The notes under the pieces were generated by a model. The model was not told where the DNA came from and did no database searches. It saw only the letters and a list, made by a program, of their open reading frames with translations. A stretch of DNA of 64,000 bases. Origin: CAWAVN01 sp963825075. Its GTDB lineage: Bacteria; Planctomycetota; Planctomycetia; Planctomycetales; Planctomycetaceae. Shown piece after piece: positions 7,919-16,326 of this stretch. The DNA is taken from the NCBI GenBank assembly GCA_963825075.1, contig CAWGRX010000008.1, forward strand, positions 124,001 to 188,000, read 5' to 3'. How positions within the stretch are numbered: the stretch's first letter is position 1; every line of letters starts with the position of its first letter. The position numbers were made by a program, and so were the translations under genes.

Positions 7919-9117
7919 ATGGAATCGCCGCAGCCCACCGAAACACCGACTTCCGCCGCTCCGCCGCCGTCGCCCAATGAGAGCGGCCCGGCTCCGGATT
8001 CGGTGACGGACGAGAAAGCCCGCTTCGAGGCGTTTCGCCTGGCCCTTTTGCAGCGGACGCCGATGGCGTTTTTTACCTTTGCGTTGGTGCTGGCGAATGT
8101 CATTGTATATGCGGCGATGGTGGCCCAAGGCGTCTCGCCGACGCAGCCGACCGTCGCGGCCATGCTCGAATGGGGAGCCGACTTCCCCCCCTCACGCTGT
8201 CGGGCGAGACCTGGCGGCTCTTCACTTGCATGTTCGTGCATTTCGGTGCGCTCCATCTGGGCATGAACATGCTGGCCCTGTGGAACCTGGGCGCGTATGT
8301 CGAGCGAATGTTCGGGAACGTTGGCTTTCTGCTCTTATATCTCTTGTCCGGATTGGCGGGCAGTTTTGCCAGCGTGGTTTGGAACCCGGCGGGCATCAGC
8401 GCGGGGGCTTCGGGGGCGATTTTCGGCGTCGCGGGGGCGATGCTCGGCGGCGCTTGGAAACTCCGCCGCAGCCTGCCTCGCTCGATATTGAGGTCGGCCA
8501 AATGGCTCGCGGTCAACGTGCTGGTGTTGTTCGTCGTGTTTTCCGTGGTCAACCAGTTTCAAAAAATGATCGACAACTCCGCCCATTTCGGCGGTTTTTT
8601 GACGGGCATTTTCTGCGGTTTGGTGCTGGCCGAGCCGATCCCGAATCCCGGGCGGTCTCATAAGCTCCTGCGGCTAGGTCTATTGACCCTGATCGGAGCG
8701 GCCGGCCTCTTCGCGGCCTACCGGTCGCTGCCGAGTCCTCCGGCGGATGTCACGGCATTAAAAACCCATTACGACCGGGTCGAGAAGCAAACCCTCCGCG
8801 AATGGAAGTCCGCCGACGATCGCTCGCTTGCCGGGGCGATCACCGAGGAGGAATACGCGGACATTCTGGAAACGCGGGTTCTGCCGCCCTGGAAAAAACT
8901 CCGCGAGGATTTGGAAGCGGCCGAAAACGTTCCCGCGAAGCAGCGGGAATTTGTAGAGGATTTGCGAAAGATCGTCCGGTTTCGGGAAGAGGGTTGGCAA
9001 AAACTCGCCGAGGCCCTTCGCGAAAACGATCCCCGCAAATACCGCGAAGCCCATCGACTGCTTGATGACGCCTCCGCCATCATCCAGCGCTTAAACGCCG
9101 AGCACGGCGAAGATTGA
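7919..9117 (+). CDS. Rhomboid-family intramembrane serine protease, interrupted by a -1 frameshift
   Basis: Two overlapping frames together encode one rhomboid protein of about 399 aa. The first (7919 to about 8190) has a Pro-rich cytosolic N-terminus and the first membrane helix (FFTFALVLANVIVYAAM), ending MLEWGADFPP. The second (from about 8190 to 9117) continues TLSGETWRLFTCMFVHFGAL, then HLGMNMLALWNLG, the catalytic serine motif GASGAIFG and a later His in NSAHFGGFLTG. The join lies in a run of seven C (8185-8191); one missing C, or -1 slippage, restores the frame. The C-terminal 130 residues are charged, coiled-coil-like and probably extramembrane. Rhomboids cleave single-pass membrane proteins in the bilayer; the substrate is unknown. 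Confidence 0.8.
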
Positions 9118-9135
9118 TTCCCCAATTCCTCCGCG

Positions 9136-10551
9136 CTACCGGGCCGTTTCGGTGAACTTGACCTGGCTCTTGTCTTGGCCGCGGTTGTCGAGGAACGCTT
9201 CCCGGCCGGCGTCGGTCACGCCGGTAAAGCCCACGACGATTTCCTGGATCTTGGGGAGTTCCTGGAGCGACTTCAGGCCCTCGTCGGTGACTTTGGTTTT
9301 GGTGAGGTTGAGGTATTCCAAGTTTTTCAGGGTGGCGAGGTTCTTTAAGCCCGCATCCGTGATGGGCGTGGTTTCCAGGCTCAACTTTTTGAGCTTCGTC
9401 ATTTGGCCCAAGGATTTTGTTGACTCGTCCGTGACTTGAGTGGCCCAGAGATCGAGGTCCTCCAGGTTCGACAAAGCCGTGAGATGGGCGACGCCTTCGT
9501 CGCCGATAAAGGTTTCGCTCAGATCGAGAATTTTGAGCTTGGTCATGCCTTTGAGATGGGCCAGACCGGAATCGTTGGTTTCGATTTGCCGGAGGTTCAG
9601 GTTTTGCATGTTGGTGAGGCCCGCCAGATGCGCGAGGCCTTTTTCGGTGATGAAATCCCGCCGGAGTGTGAGCGTTGCCAGGGCGTTCAGGTTCTTGAGG
9701 TGCTCGAGACCCGCATCGCCGATTTGCGTGTCGTCCAATTCCAGATGGCGGAGTTTTTCAAACTTCCGCACCTGCTCCAAGGCCCCATCGCCGATGAACA
9801 AGTTGTTGAGGATCAGTTGTTCGAGGTTTTTTAGTTTGGTCAGCGTTTCCAGCCCCGCTTCGCTGATTTGGGTTTGCTGGAGCTTCAAATACTTGAGGCT
9901 TTTCATCTCCGCAACGTATTCGAGCCCCTCGTCCCCGATGTTTGTGAAGCGGACATCTAGATCCCGCAGTTTGGGCAGGTCTTTGAGATATTTTAAGCCT
10001 TCGCTGGTAATGTCGGTGCGGCGGAGCCAGAGCGCGGCCAGCGAATCCATGCCTTGGAGCTGCGAGAGGCCTTTGTCCGTGGTCAACGTGCTCTGCAGAC
10101 TGAGCACTTTCAGATTGGGGAGCGAGCGAATGTGGGCAAACGCCTTGTCGGTGAAGTTCGGGCCTTCCAAATAGAGCCGTTCCAATGTGGGGACCGATTT
10201 GAGCAGCTTTAAGTCCTCATCGTCGCCCAATCCCTTGACCAGGTTGATGCGGATGATCTCGCCGGAGGCGTTTTGATCGACGCTCCCATCCAATGCTTTA
10301 ATTTCCGCCAGGATCGCTTCGTTGTCCACTTGGGTTTTGGGTGCCGGCTCGGCCGGTTTTTGGGCGGGCTGTTCGGGAGCGGGTTCCGGAGACTTGGGCT
10401 TTTCGGGCGTTGGTTTTTCATTGGCGGGCGTCTTCGGGGCGTGGTTTTCGGCGGGAGGCGTGGGATTCTCGGCGGATTTTTTCGGAGCCTCGTTTTGCCC
10501 GCAGCCCCAAAGCAGCGCGCAGCCAAAGAAAATCAACGTCGGTCGAATCAT
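9136..10551 (-). CDS. Leucine-rich-repeat lipoprotein
   Basis: 471 aa with a lipoprotein signal (MIRPTLIFFGCALLWGC, lipobox LWGC), then a Pro/Glu/Lys-rich linker of about 70 residues and about 13 leucine-rich repeats of about 24 residues of the F-box/RNI-like type (for example LKYLKDLPKLRDLDVRFTNI and NLRQIETNDSGLAHLKGMTK). The repeats cover the protein to the end, so this is a binding scaffold exposed in the periplasm or on the cell surface, with no catalytic domain. Such LRR lipoproteins are common in planctomycetes. It converges with the rhomboid gene (18-bp gap), and its own promoter lies in the repeat-containing gap 10552-10940. Confidence 0.8.
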   Translation of the reverse strand: MIRPTLIFFGCALLWGCGQNEAPKKSAENPTPPAENHAPKTPANEKPTPEKPKSPEPAPEQPAQKPAEPAPKTQVDNEAILAEIKALDGSVDQNASGEIIRINLVKGLGDDEDLKLLKSVPTLERLYLEGPNFTDKAFAHIRSLPNLKVLSLQSTLTTDKGLSQLQGMDSLAALWLRRTDITSEGLKYLKDLPKLRDLDVRFTNIGDEGLEYVAEMKSLKYLKLQQTQISEAGLETLTKLKNLEQLILNNLFIGDGALEQVRKFEKLRHLELDDTQIGDAGLEHLKNLNALATLTLRRDFITEKGLAHLAGLTNMQNLNLRQIETNDSGLAHLKGMTKLKILDLSETFIGDEGVAHLTALSNLEDLDLWATQVTDESTKSLGQMTKLKKLSLETTPITDAGLKNLATLKNLEYLNLTKTKVTDEGLKSLQELPKIQEIVVGFTGVTDAGREAFLDNRGQDKSQVKFTETAR

Positions 10552-10940
10552 CGGACTATATCTCCTGAGTCTTCAAAGCGAAGAGAGCGAGCAATACCAT
10601 CATCCGCCTCAGGGTAATCTCCCGGCAATGCCAACGCAATTCTCCACGCCGGCTTTGCGCTTCTGGCTTAGGATCGCTTGGTCAATAAGTGTCGCATTGA
10701 TTAGCCGCAGGGCGAGCCCCGGTTCACAGGAAGAACAAACCGGGCGAATGAAGAATGCGGGTTAGAGAAAGTTCGCCTGGTAGGAAAAGGCGATTTCGAG
10801 AACTTTATTTGGAATCGAAAAAAAATGTGGTCTCGGAGGTCTGGTTTCTGTATTGTACAAATGGCGGTAACTCCACAGGAGGCTTCTATTGATCGGAGCA
10901 GGAATATATCTTCGCCAATTAAGAAACGCATTCTCAATTC
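10552..10940. other. Divergent intergenic region with half palindromic element
   Basis: 389 bases between the LRR lipoprotein (leftward) and the PAS histidine kinase (rightward). It contains a half copy of the GCTAGC-family repeat (10695-10730) and an AT-rich stretch around 10795-10870 that may hold the kinase promoter. No gene is visible. Confidence 0.45.
10695..10730. repeat. GCTAGC-family element, solitary half copy
   Basis: CATTGATTAGCCGCAGGGCG followed by AGCCCCGGTTCACAGG matches the left half of the elements at 26062 and 40348, but with the CTA of GCGCTAGCC lost and no right half. Confidence 0.5.
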
Positions 10941-12161
10941 ATGCTGATCGCGCTTTGGACTGCAAACGGTGGTTTGCTTGTAGTGGTGTTGATACTCCTC
11001 CGACGCTTGCAATCACTCAAGCAGTCGCGTGTCACGTGCGAAGAGCAATATCGGACGATTTTTGAAACGGTGACCGATGGGTTGCTGATCAATTCCCTGG
11101 ACGGGACGGTCGTCGAAGCGAATCCGGCCGTCTGCCGGATGCACGGTTATACGCGCGAGGAGTTCCTCGGAAAATCGGCGGCGGAGTTTGTGCATCCGGA
11201 GTCGATGGACTTTTTCCGCGAATACTTGGCGGCTGTCTCCGCCGGGCAAGAGTTTCATTGCCTCGCCCAGGGCGTGCGGAAAGACGGTTCCGGGTTTGAT
11301 GTGGAGGTCACCGGGGTTCCCATTCGCTTTCAAAGTACGCCCCATTTGCTGGCCATCGTCCGCGACGTGACGGAGCGCAAGAAAACCTTGGAGGCTTTGC
11401 AATTTCGCGAAGAACAGGGTCGCCGGGTTGTGGAATCCGCGCGATTGGCGACCATCGGGAAAATGGCGGCCCAGATCGCCCACGAAATTCGCAATCCCCT
11501 GGGGGCCATCAAAAACGCCGCGTTCTTTGTCGGCCGAAAACTGCCGAAACAGGAGGTGCTCGCGCACGAACATGTGGAGTTGATCCAACAGGAAGTCAGC
11601 ATCTGCGTAACGATCATCGAAAACATCCTCAGCACGACGAAAATCCATCCTCCCCGGAAGTCCCCGTTGGATCTGGGGCCGTTTGTACATGAGGCGTTTG
11701 AACGGCTGAAACGCAGCGATCCGGCCGGCGACGGATCGGAGGAGATCGCGTTTTTCTTCGATGGGGATCCCGATCCTTTTTCCGTGGACGCGGATCCCGT
11801 GCAGTTCCGCCAGGTCATCGACAATTTGCTGAAAAACGCGGCCGAAGCCATGAATGGGAAAGGCGAGATTCGGATCACGGCTCGCCGGACGCCTGCGGGA
11901 AAGCGGATTCAAGTTTCCGATAGTGGACCGGGAGTCCCGGCGGACGAGGCGGACCGCATTTTCGAAGTGTTTGAAACCACGAAGCCCCTGGGCACGGGCT
12001 TGGGTTTGGGGATCAGCCGCCAGATCATCGAACACCACGGAGGAACCCTGGCGCTCAAGGCACCGGACTCGACCGATCTGCATCCCCCCTGCCCCGGCGC
12101 CACCTTTGTGATTGAACTTCCCGACGAGGAACGGCAGCGTCTTTCCGAAAACGTCAACTGA
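10941..12161 (+). CDS. PAS-domain sensor histidine kinase
   Basis: 406 aa. One N-terminal membrane helix (about residues 8-20, GGLLVVVLILL), then a PAS domain (about 30-145: YRTIFETVTDGLLINSLDG to LLAIVRDVTERK), a dimerisation helix with the phospho-accepting His in AQIAHEIRNPLGAIKNA, and a complete HATPase domain: N box NLLKNAAEAM, G1 box DSGPGVP, G2 box GTGLGLGIS. Only a short tether is present, with no extracellular sensor loop, so it probably senses a cytosolic or membrane signal through PAS. An in-frame stop (TAA) lies 8 codons before the ATG, fixing the start; no ribosome site is visible. No receiver is fused; the receiver-kinase at 13674 is a candidate partner. Confidence 0.9.
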   Translation: MLIALWTANGGLLVVVLILLRRLQSLKQSRVTCEEQYRTIFETVTDGLLINSLDGTVVEANPAVCRMHGYTREEFLGKSAAEFVHPESMDFFREYLAAVSAGQEFHCLAQGVRKDGSGFDVEVTGVPIRFQSTPHLLAIVRDVTERKKTLEALQFREEQGRRVVESARLATIGKMAAQIAHEIRNPLGAIKNAAFFVGRKLPKQEVLAHEHVELIQQEVSICVTIIENILSTTKIHPPRKSPLDLGPFVHEAFERLKRSDPAGDGSEEIAFFFDGDPDPFSVDADPVQFRQVIDNLLKNAAEAMNGKGEIRITARRTPAGKRIQVSDSGPGVPADEADRIFEVFETTKPLGTGLGLGISRQIIEHHGGTLALKAPDSTDLHPPCPGATFVIELPDEERQRLSENVN

Positions 12162-12383
12162 CGGGCCGTGCAAAGTTTTGCGATGCTGGCTTGTCCCGGC
12201 CCGGAGTTTTTTGGAAAAGACACTCGGAACGAAGAAATCCCAGCAAAAGTGGGGCCGCTGAGAGCCGCCACCGACGGGGGCGATCGGGCCGTGCCTAAAA
12301 CCAGAATTCCACTTGATGTTCTCCGGGTCGTCGCTTAAGCTGAATGTTAGAGTTTTGAGCCGAAGAACCCTGGAGTATGGACG

Positions 12384-12695
12384 ATGGCTCGTTCCATTCA
12401 ACAACTGATACTTCTTCTGCTGGTTGTCCTGCCTGGCACGCCCGGGTTTGCCGGCGGATTACTGTCCGGCAAGCAATCTCCCGATCATTCAGCCAACTCC
12501 AGCTTTATGGATTGGCCCATTGACGATTTGGACGATCGCATCAGTTTAGCGAATCACCAACCGAATCTGCTGGGCGCGATTTGGGACGTTCCCGCAATTC
12601 CCAATCTCCAACATATCTCCCAACCGGAACGCCTCTCCACGGCGAGGACCCAAACCTTCCGGGCCTACCTCTTGTATCATTCCTTCCTTATTTAG
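12384..12695 (+). CDS. Possible small secreted protein, 103 aa
   Basis: The frame opens with a credible signal peptide (basic MARSIQQ, hydrophobic LILLLLVVLPGTPGFAG, cleavage near FAGG) and has TGGAG about 8 bases upstream. The remaining 75 residues are polar with no known motif. It sits between the PAS kinase and the RpiB-like gene, all on the plus strand. Being short and without recognisable family features, it may be a chance frame. Confidence 0.4.
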   Translation: MARSIQQLILLLLVVLPGTPGFAGGLLSGKQSPDHSANSSFMDWPIDDLDDRISLANHQPNLLGAIWDVPAIPNLQHISQPERLSTARTQTFRAYLLYHSFLI

Positions 12696-13002
12696 GGTGC
12701 ACCGGCCCTTCCTCTTGGTTGTCCGCACCGCCTCTGGTGTTTTCCGAGACAAACCGAGACTTTTTTTGCCGTTCTGGCATTCCATGCGTGCTGTGTTTCG
12801 CGGGCTATTATCGCATCACATAAGACAGTTCCTGATGTGTTGATGTTTGCGCTGAAACCCAAATTTCTACGGCAAACTCTTCTGTTCCACATTCGAGCCA
12901 CTGATTGATCGGGGAAAATCCCTCATCAACATCACCTGCAGGATGTCCCAGCCCGTCAAAGCATCAGAATTCCCGAATTTCTCAGGAAGAAAAGGCGGAG
13001 GC
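12696..13002. other. Intergenic region, nothing recognised
   Basis: About 300 bases of mixed composition before the RpiB-like gene. I see no hairpin followed by a T-run, no palindromic element of the families found elsewhere and no convincing gene. Confidence 0.4.
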
Positions 13003-13608
13003 ATGGAAAAGCCGGTTTTGCTTTTCGAGCGGTGTCAACGGTTCCCTTCATTCTCCAGCGAAACGAGCCAACACATGATCCAACAGGGACGAAGCGAGCG
13101 AATCGGACTGGCCAGCGGCGAGAAGGGGGAGCCTGAAAAGCAGAAAGTCTTCGAGATTCTGGCCAGGGATGATTTGCCCGTTTCCGTGGTGGATTTGGGA
13201 AGTTTTCCCTCCGATGGGGATGAAGACGCCTCGGCCGCGATTTCCCATGCCGTGTCGTCGGGGAATCTGGAACGGGGCATTCTCGTGGGGACGAACACAT
13301 TGGGCATGTCGATGCTGGCGAACAAGTTTTGGGGCGTCCGCGCGGTCGCGGCCCGTTCGCCCTTTGAAGCCGCCCTCGCCCGCAGGCAATTCGATGCCAA
13401 TGTGCTCTGCCTCAAACATTCGGCCTCCCAATTGGAGCAGATCATTTCCATCTGGCTCTTGACGCCATTCGAGGGAGACGACGGGGACGGACCGAGCCGG
13501 CATGCGCGGCGGGTCGGCAAAATCGCCGCGATTGAACAATCCCTCACGCAGCCGGCCCCGCCGCCGCCCCACTTTGCCAGAGCAAATTCCCCCACCCCGC
13601 AGCCATAA
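13003..13608 (+). CDS. Degenerate RpiB/LacAB-like protein (probably non-catalytic)
   Basis: About 201 aa from the ATG at 13003, which has GGCGGAGG just upstream; an in-frame start at 12943 is an alternative. The middle and C-terminal parts follow ribose-5-phosphate isomerase B closely: ERGILVGTNTLGMSMLANKF, then GVRAVAARSPFEAALARRQF, DANVLCLKHSAS, WLLTPFEG and RHARRVGKI. However, the active-site loop, normally ILVCGTGIGMS with the catalytic Cys, reads ILVGTNTLGMS, and the N-terminal SDHAG motif is replaced by LASGEKG. Both catalytic features are therefore missing. A regulatory or ligand-binding role is inferred from its position between a PAS histidine kinase and a receiver-kinase. The C-terminal 25 residues are Pro-rich. 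Confidence 0.7.
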   Translation: MEKPVLLFERCQRFPSFSSETSQHMIQQGRSERIGLASGEKGEPEKQKVFEILARDDLPVSVVDLGSFPSDGDEDASAAISHAVSSGNLERGILVGTNTLGMSMLANKFWGVRAVAARSPFEAALARRQFDANVLCLKHSASQLEQIISIWLLTPFEGDDGDGPSRHARRVGKIAAIEQSLTQPAPPPPHFARANSPTPQP

Positions 13609-13673
13609 GACGAGTGTCCAATCGATGCAGATTGCCTAGTCCAGGAACTTCGTTGAACAATGGAGGATGAACA

Positions 13674-14849
13674 ATGGAGAATCAGAAATCCCCGCGGCGG
13701 GCCGTGCTGGTTGTGGAAGACGACTCCGACGCCCAAGCCAACCTCAAGGACATTTTGGAACTGGACGATTATGATGTCCAATGCTTGTGCCTGGCCGCGG
13801 ACGTCTACGAGCAGGACAACTTGGCAGAGTTCCTGACCATTCTCTTGGATTTGAATCTGCCCGATGGCCATGCCGACGGCCTGTTGCCTTATCTGCGGGA
13901 AGAGGCACCGGATGTGCCGGTGATCCTGATGACCGGCTTTGGGGATTGGGAAGGAACGATGTTGGGCCTGCGCCACGGAGCGGCGGAATTTCTCAAAAAA
14001 CCGATCGAGCCGGACGTGCTCCGCTCCCACGTGAACCGCATCCGGGAGCAACAGCGGATTCGCGAGGAACTCCAGGAAACCCAGCGGAAACTCGTGCGAT
14101 TTGAACGCCTGGCGGCGATTGGTCAGACCATCACCACGCTGTCGCACGAGGCGCGGAACGAGCTAAACGGCCTCAAAATGGGCTTGAGTCTGCTCCCGCA
14201 GGTGCTGGACGATCGCAAGACGGCGATCGAGATTATTGGCTACATGATGCAAAGCGAAGGCCGCTTGCAACACCTCTTGGACGATGTGCGGGGCTTTGCC
14301 GGGCCGATTCAGTTGGAGCCGGCCGTTTGCGACCTCCGCAGCGTGTGGCGGTCCGCCTGGACGAGTTTGGAATCCGTCTGGTGCAACCGGGATGCGTCAT
14401 TCGAGGAAGAGGTCGGCCAAGTGGACCTCACTCTTTCCGTGGATGCCTTTCGGCTGGAACAGGTCTTCCGCAATCTGTTCGAGAACTCGCTCGCGGCCTG
14501 CGGGGACCCAGCAGTCATCCGGTTGTCCTGTTCCCCCGCCTTCGGGAAAAATCCTTCACTGTCGATTCGCGTGGCAGACAACGGCCCGGGATTGTCCGGC
14601 GAACAAAAGGAAAAAGTCTTCGACGCGTTTTATACGACAAAAGCCAGCGGCACCGGACTGGGCATGTCGATCGTCAAGCGGATCATCGAAGCCCACGGCG
14701 GGACGATTTGCGTCAGTGAAGACACCCTCCAAGGAGCGGAATTTCGGATTACGCTTCCCCAGCCCCTAAGTCGGCCCGCGGAGGACATTCGCCGTCGAGA
14801 TCGAACTTGCTCCCCCGCCATGGCACCGGAAAATTCCCCACCGTTTTAG
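13674..14849 (+). CDS. Receiver-domain histidine kinase (hybrid, REC at N-terminus)
   Basis: 391 aa. Residues about 8-125 form a response-regulator receiver: acidic pair in VVEDDSDAQ, phospho-acceptor Asp in ILLDLNLPDG, conserved Thr in VILMTGFG and Lys in EFLKKPIEP. A coiled-coil linker (REQQRIREELQETQRKLVRF) leads to a histidine-kinase core with His in TLSHEARNELNGLKMG, N box NLFENSLAA, G1 box DNGPGLSG and G2 box GTGLGMSI. There is no membrane segment, so it is cytosolic. REC-before-kinase proteins usually take a phosphate from another kinase, making the PAS kinase at 10941 a plausible donor. The 3' end overlaps the sulfatase stop by 4 bases (convergent). Confidence 0.88.
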   Translation: MENQKSPRRAVLVVEDDSDAQANLKDILELDDYDVQCLCLAADVYEQDNLAEFLTILLDLNLPDGHADGLLPYLREEAPDVPVILMTGFGDWEGTMLGLRHGAAEFLKKPIEPDVLRSHVNRIREQQRIREELQETQRKLVRFERLAAIGQTITTLSHEARNELNGLKMGLSLLPQVLDDRKTAIEIIGYMMQSEGRLQHLLDDVRGFAGPIQLEPAVCDLRSVWRSAWTSLESVWCNRDASFEEEVGQVDLTLSVDAFRLEQVFRNLFENSLAACGDPAVIRLSCSPAFGKNPSLSIRVADNGPGLSGEQKEKVFDAFYTTKASGTGLGMSIVKRIIEAHGGTICVSEDTLQGAEFRITLPQPLSRPAEDIRRRDRTCSPAMAPENSPPF

Positions 14850-16213
14850 GGTCCGAGAGGCGGTTGCCAGGGCACGCTGCCGTAGCGTTGGATTTCTCTG
14901 CGCAAGTCGGCGGCAAGTTGTTGAAAGATTTTTCGCTCCTTGTTGATGACGTTGTTCTTCTCCTGCGGGTCGTCTTTGAGGTTATACAGCTCCTGCGGCT
15001 CAAAGGGGCTGTTTTGCAGGAGCTTCCAATCGCCTTCGATGACGGCTTCGATCGTCTTCCCGCCGTATCGCGTGCCGCCTTCCCGCCGGCGGAAAAACCA
15101 CTGCGTCCTGAGCGGCTGTTGCGTTTGCCCCAATAACGTCGGCAGTAAACTGACGCCGTCGATCCCGGTGGAAGGCTTCAATCCCGCGGCGGCTTGCATG
15201 GTCGGAAACAAGTCCATCGACATCGCCCGGAAATCGGTCCGGCTGCCGGGGGCGATGTGGCCGGGCCAAACCGCGATCGTCGGGACTTTCAAACCGCCTT
15301 CGTACACGCTTTGCTTGCCGTCCCGCAAGGGACCGTTGTTCGCGCCCGATTGCAAATGGCCGCCGTTGTCCGAACTGAAAAGAACCAGCGTGTTCTCGGC
15401 CAGGTTTTGCTCTTCCAGACATTCCAGCACCTGCCCGATGCCGTGATCCATGTGTTCGATCAACGCCACCAGCTTGGCCCGGCGGTCGGTGATGTTCGGC
15501 TCTCGATGTTTCACTTTTTCCAGCCATTCATTGGGCGGCTGGATCGGCGAATGCGGGGCATTGTAGGCCAGGTACAGAAAGAACGGTTCGCCGGATTTAC
15601 TTTGCTTAAGAAAATCGCAGGCCCATTCGGTAAACAAATCCGTGGCATGGCCTTTGGGATCGATTTCCTTTTCGTTCCAGCGCATATAGTTGATGCCGTG
15701 CCGGCGGTGGGTGTAGTAGTCGTCCATCATGTCGCCCAGGAACCCGTGAAAATGATCGAAGCCGCGGGCGATTGGCGTATTGGGTTCGCTGAGTCCCAAA
15801 TGCCATTTGCCGATGATCCCGGAGCGATACCCCGCCGCCTTGAGCGTCTTCGGCAGGAGCACCGCATCGGGACTGAGCCAGCCCCAACTGTTGTCGGCGT
15901 GGGTGCGAATCACGCCGGGCACGCCGACCATGTCCTGATACCGGCCGGTGAGCAAAGCCGCCCGTGTGGGCGAGCAGACCGGGCAGTTGGCGTAGAAGTT
16001 CGAGAACTTGAGGCCCCGGTTCGCGAGACGGTCGAGGTGGGGCGATTTCAAATCCTCGGCTCCGTAGCAGCTCAAATCGCCATATCCCAAGTCATCCGCT
16101 AAAATCATGAGGATGTTCGGCCGCTGTTCCGCTGCCCGGACCGGGCGGTAATCCACGCCCATAAAACTCATCGCCAATGCCAACAGGACTAACAATCTCG
16201 CCGATAACTTCAT
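14846..16213 (-). CDS. Secreted arylsulfatase-family sulfatase
   Basis: 455 aa from the ATG at 16211-16213, which follows AAGGAA and begins the signal peptide (MKLSARLLVLLALAMSFMGV, cleavage near VRAA). The formylglycine motif C-x-P-x-R is present as CSPTR (Cys80), with flanking NCPVC and AALLTGR. Metal ligands are in ILADDLGYGDL and FSSDNGGH. A second signature, GIIGKWHLG, is also present. It should hydrolyse sulfate esters, probably of sulfated polysaccharides, in the periplasm after Cys-to-formylglycine conversion. Sulfatases are highly multiplied in planctomycetes. It is divergent from truD (113-bp gap) and has no polysaccharide lyase beside it. Confidence 0.92.
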   Translation of the reverse strand: MKLSARLLVLLALAMSFMGVDYRPVRAAEQRPNILMILADDLGYGDLSCYGAEDLKSPHLDRLANRGLKFSNFYANCPVCSPTRAALLTGRYQDMVGVPGVIRTHADNSWGWLSPDAVLLPKTLKAAGYRSGIIGKWHLGLSEPNTPIARGFDHFHGFLGDMMDDYYTHRRHGINYMRWNEKEIDPKGHATDLFTEWACDFLKQSKSGEPFFLYLAYNAPHSPIQPPNEWLEKVKHREPNITDRRAKLVALIEHMDHGIGQVLECLEEQNLAENTLVLFSSDNGGHLQSGANNGPLRDGKQSVYEGGLKVPTIAVWPGHIAPGSRTDFRAMSMDLFPTMQAAAGLKPSTGIDGVSLLPTLLGQTQQPLRTQWFFRRREGGTRYGGKTIEAVIEGDWKLLQNSPFEPQELYNLKDDPQEKNNVINKERKIFQQLAADLRREIQRYGSVPWQPPLGP

Positions 16214-16326
16214 GGAATGTTCCTTGCGCTGGAAAAATTCTCTCGCCAATGGGTTTCAGTATGGCCGCAAACCGGCTTTGGTTCAATTCGCTCCCGGAAA
16301 GATCAAATACATGTTGAGCATGTCCC

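Noticed and set aside
11013..12404. 463-residue open frame on the minus strand
   Set aside because: Antisense to the PAS histidine kinase with its intact motifs.
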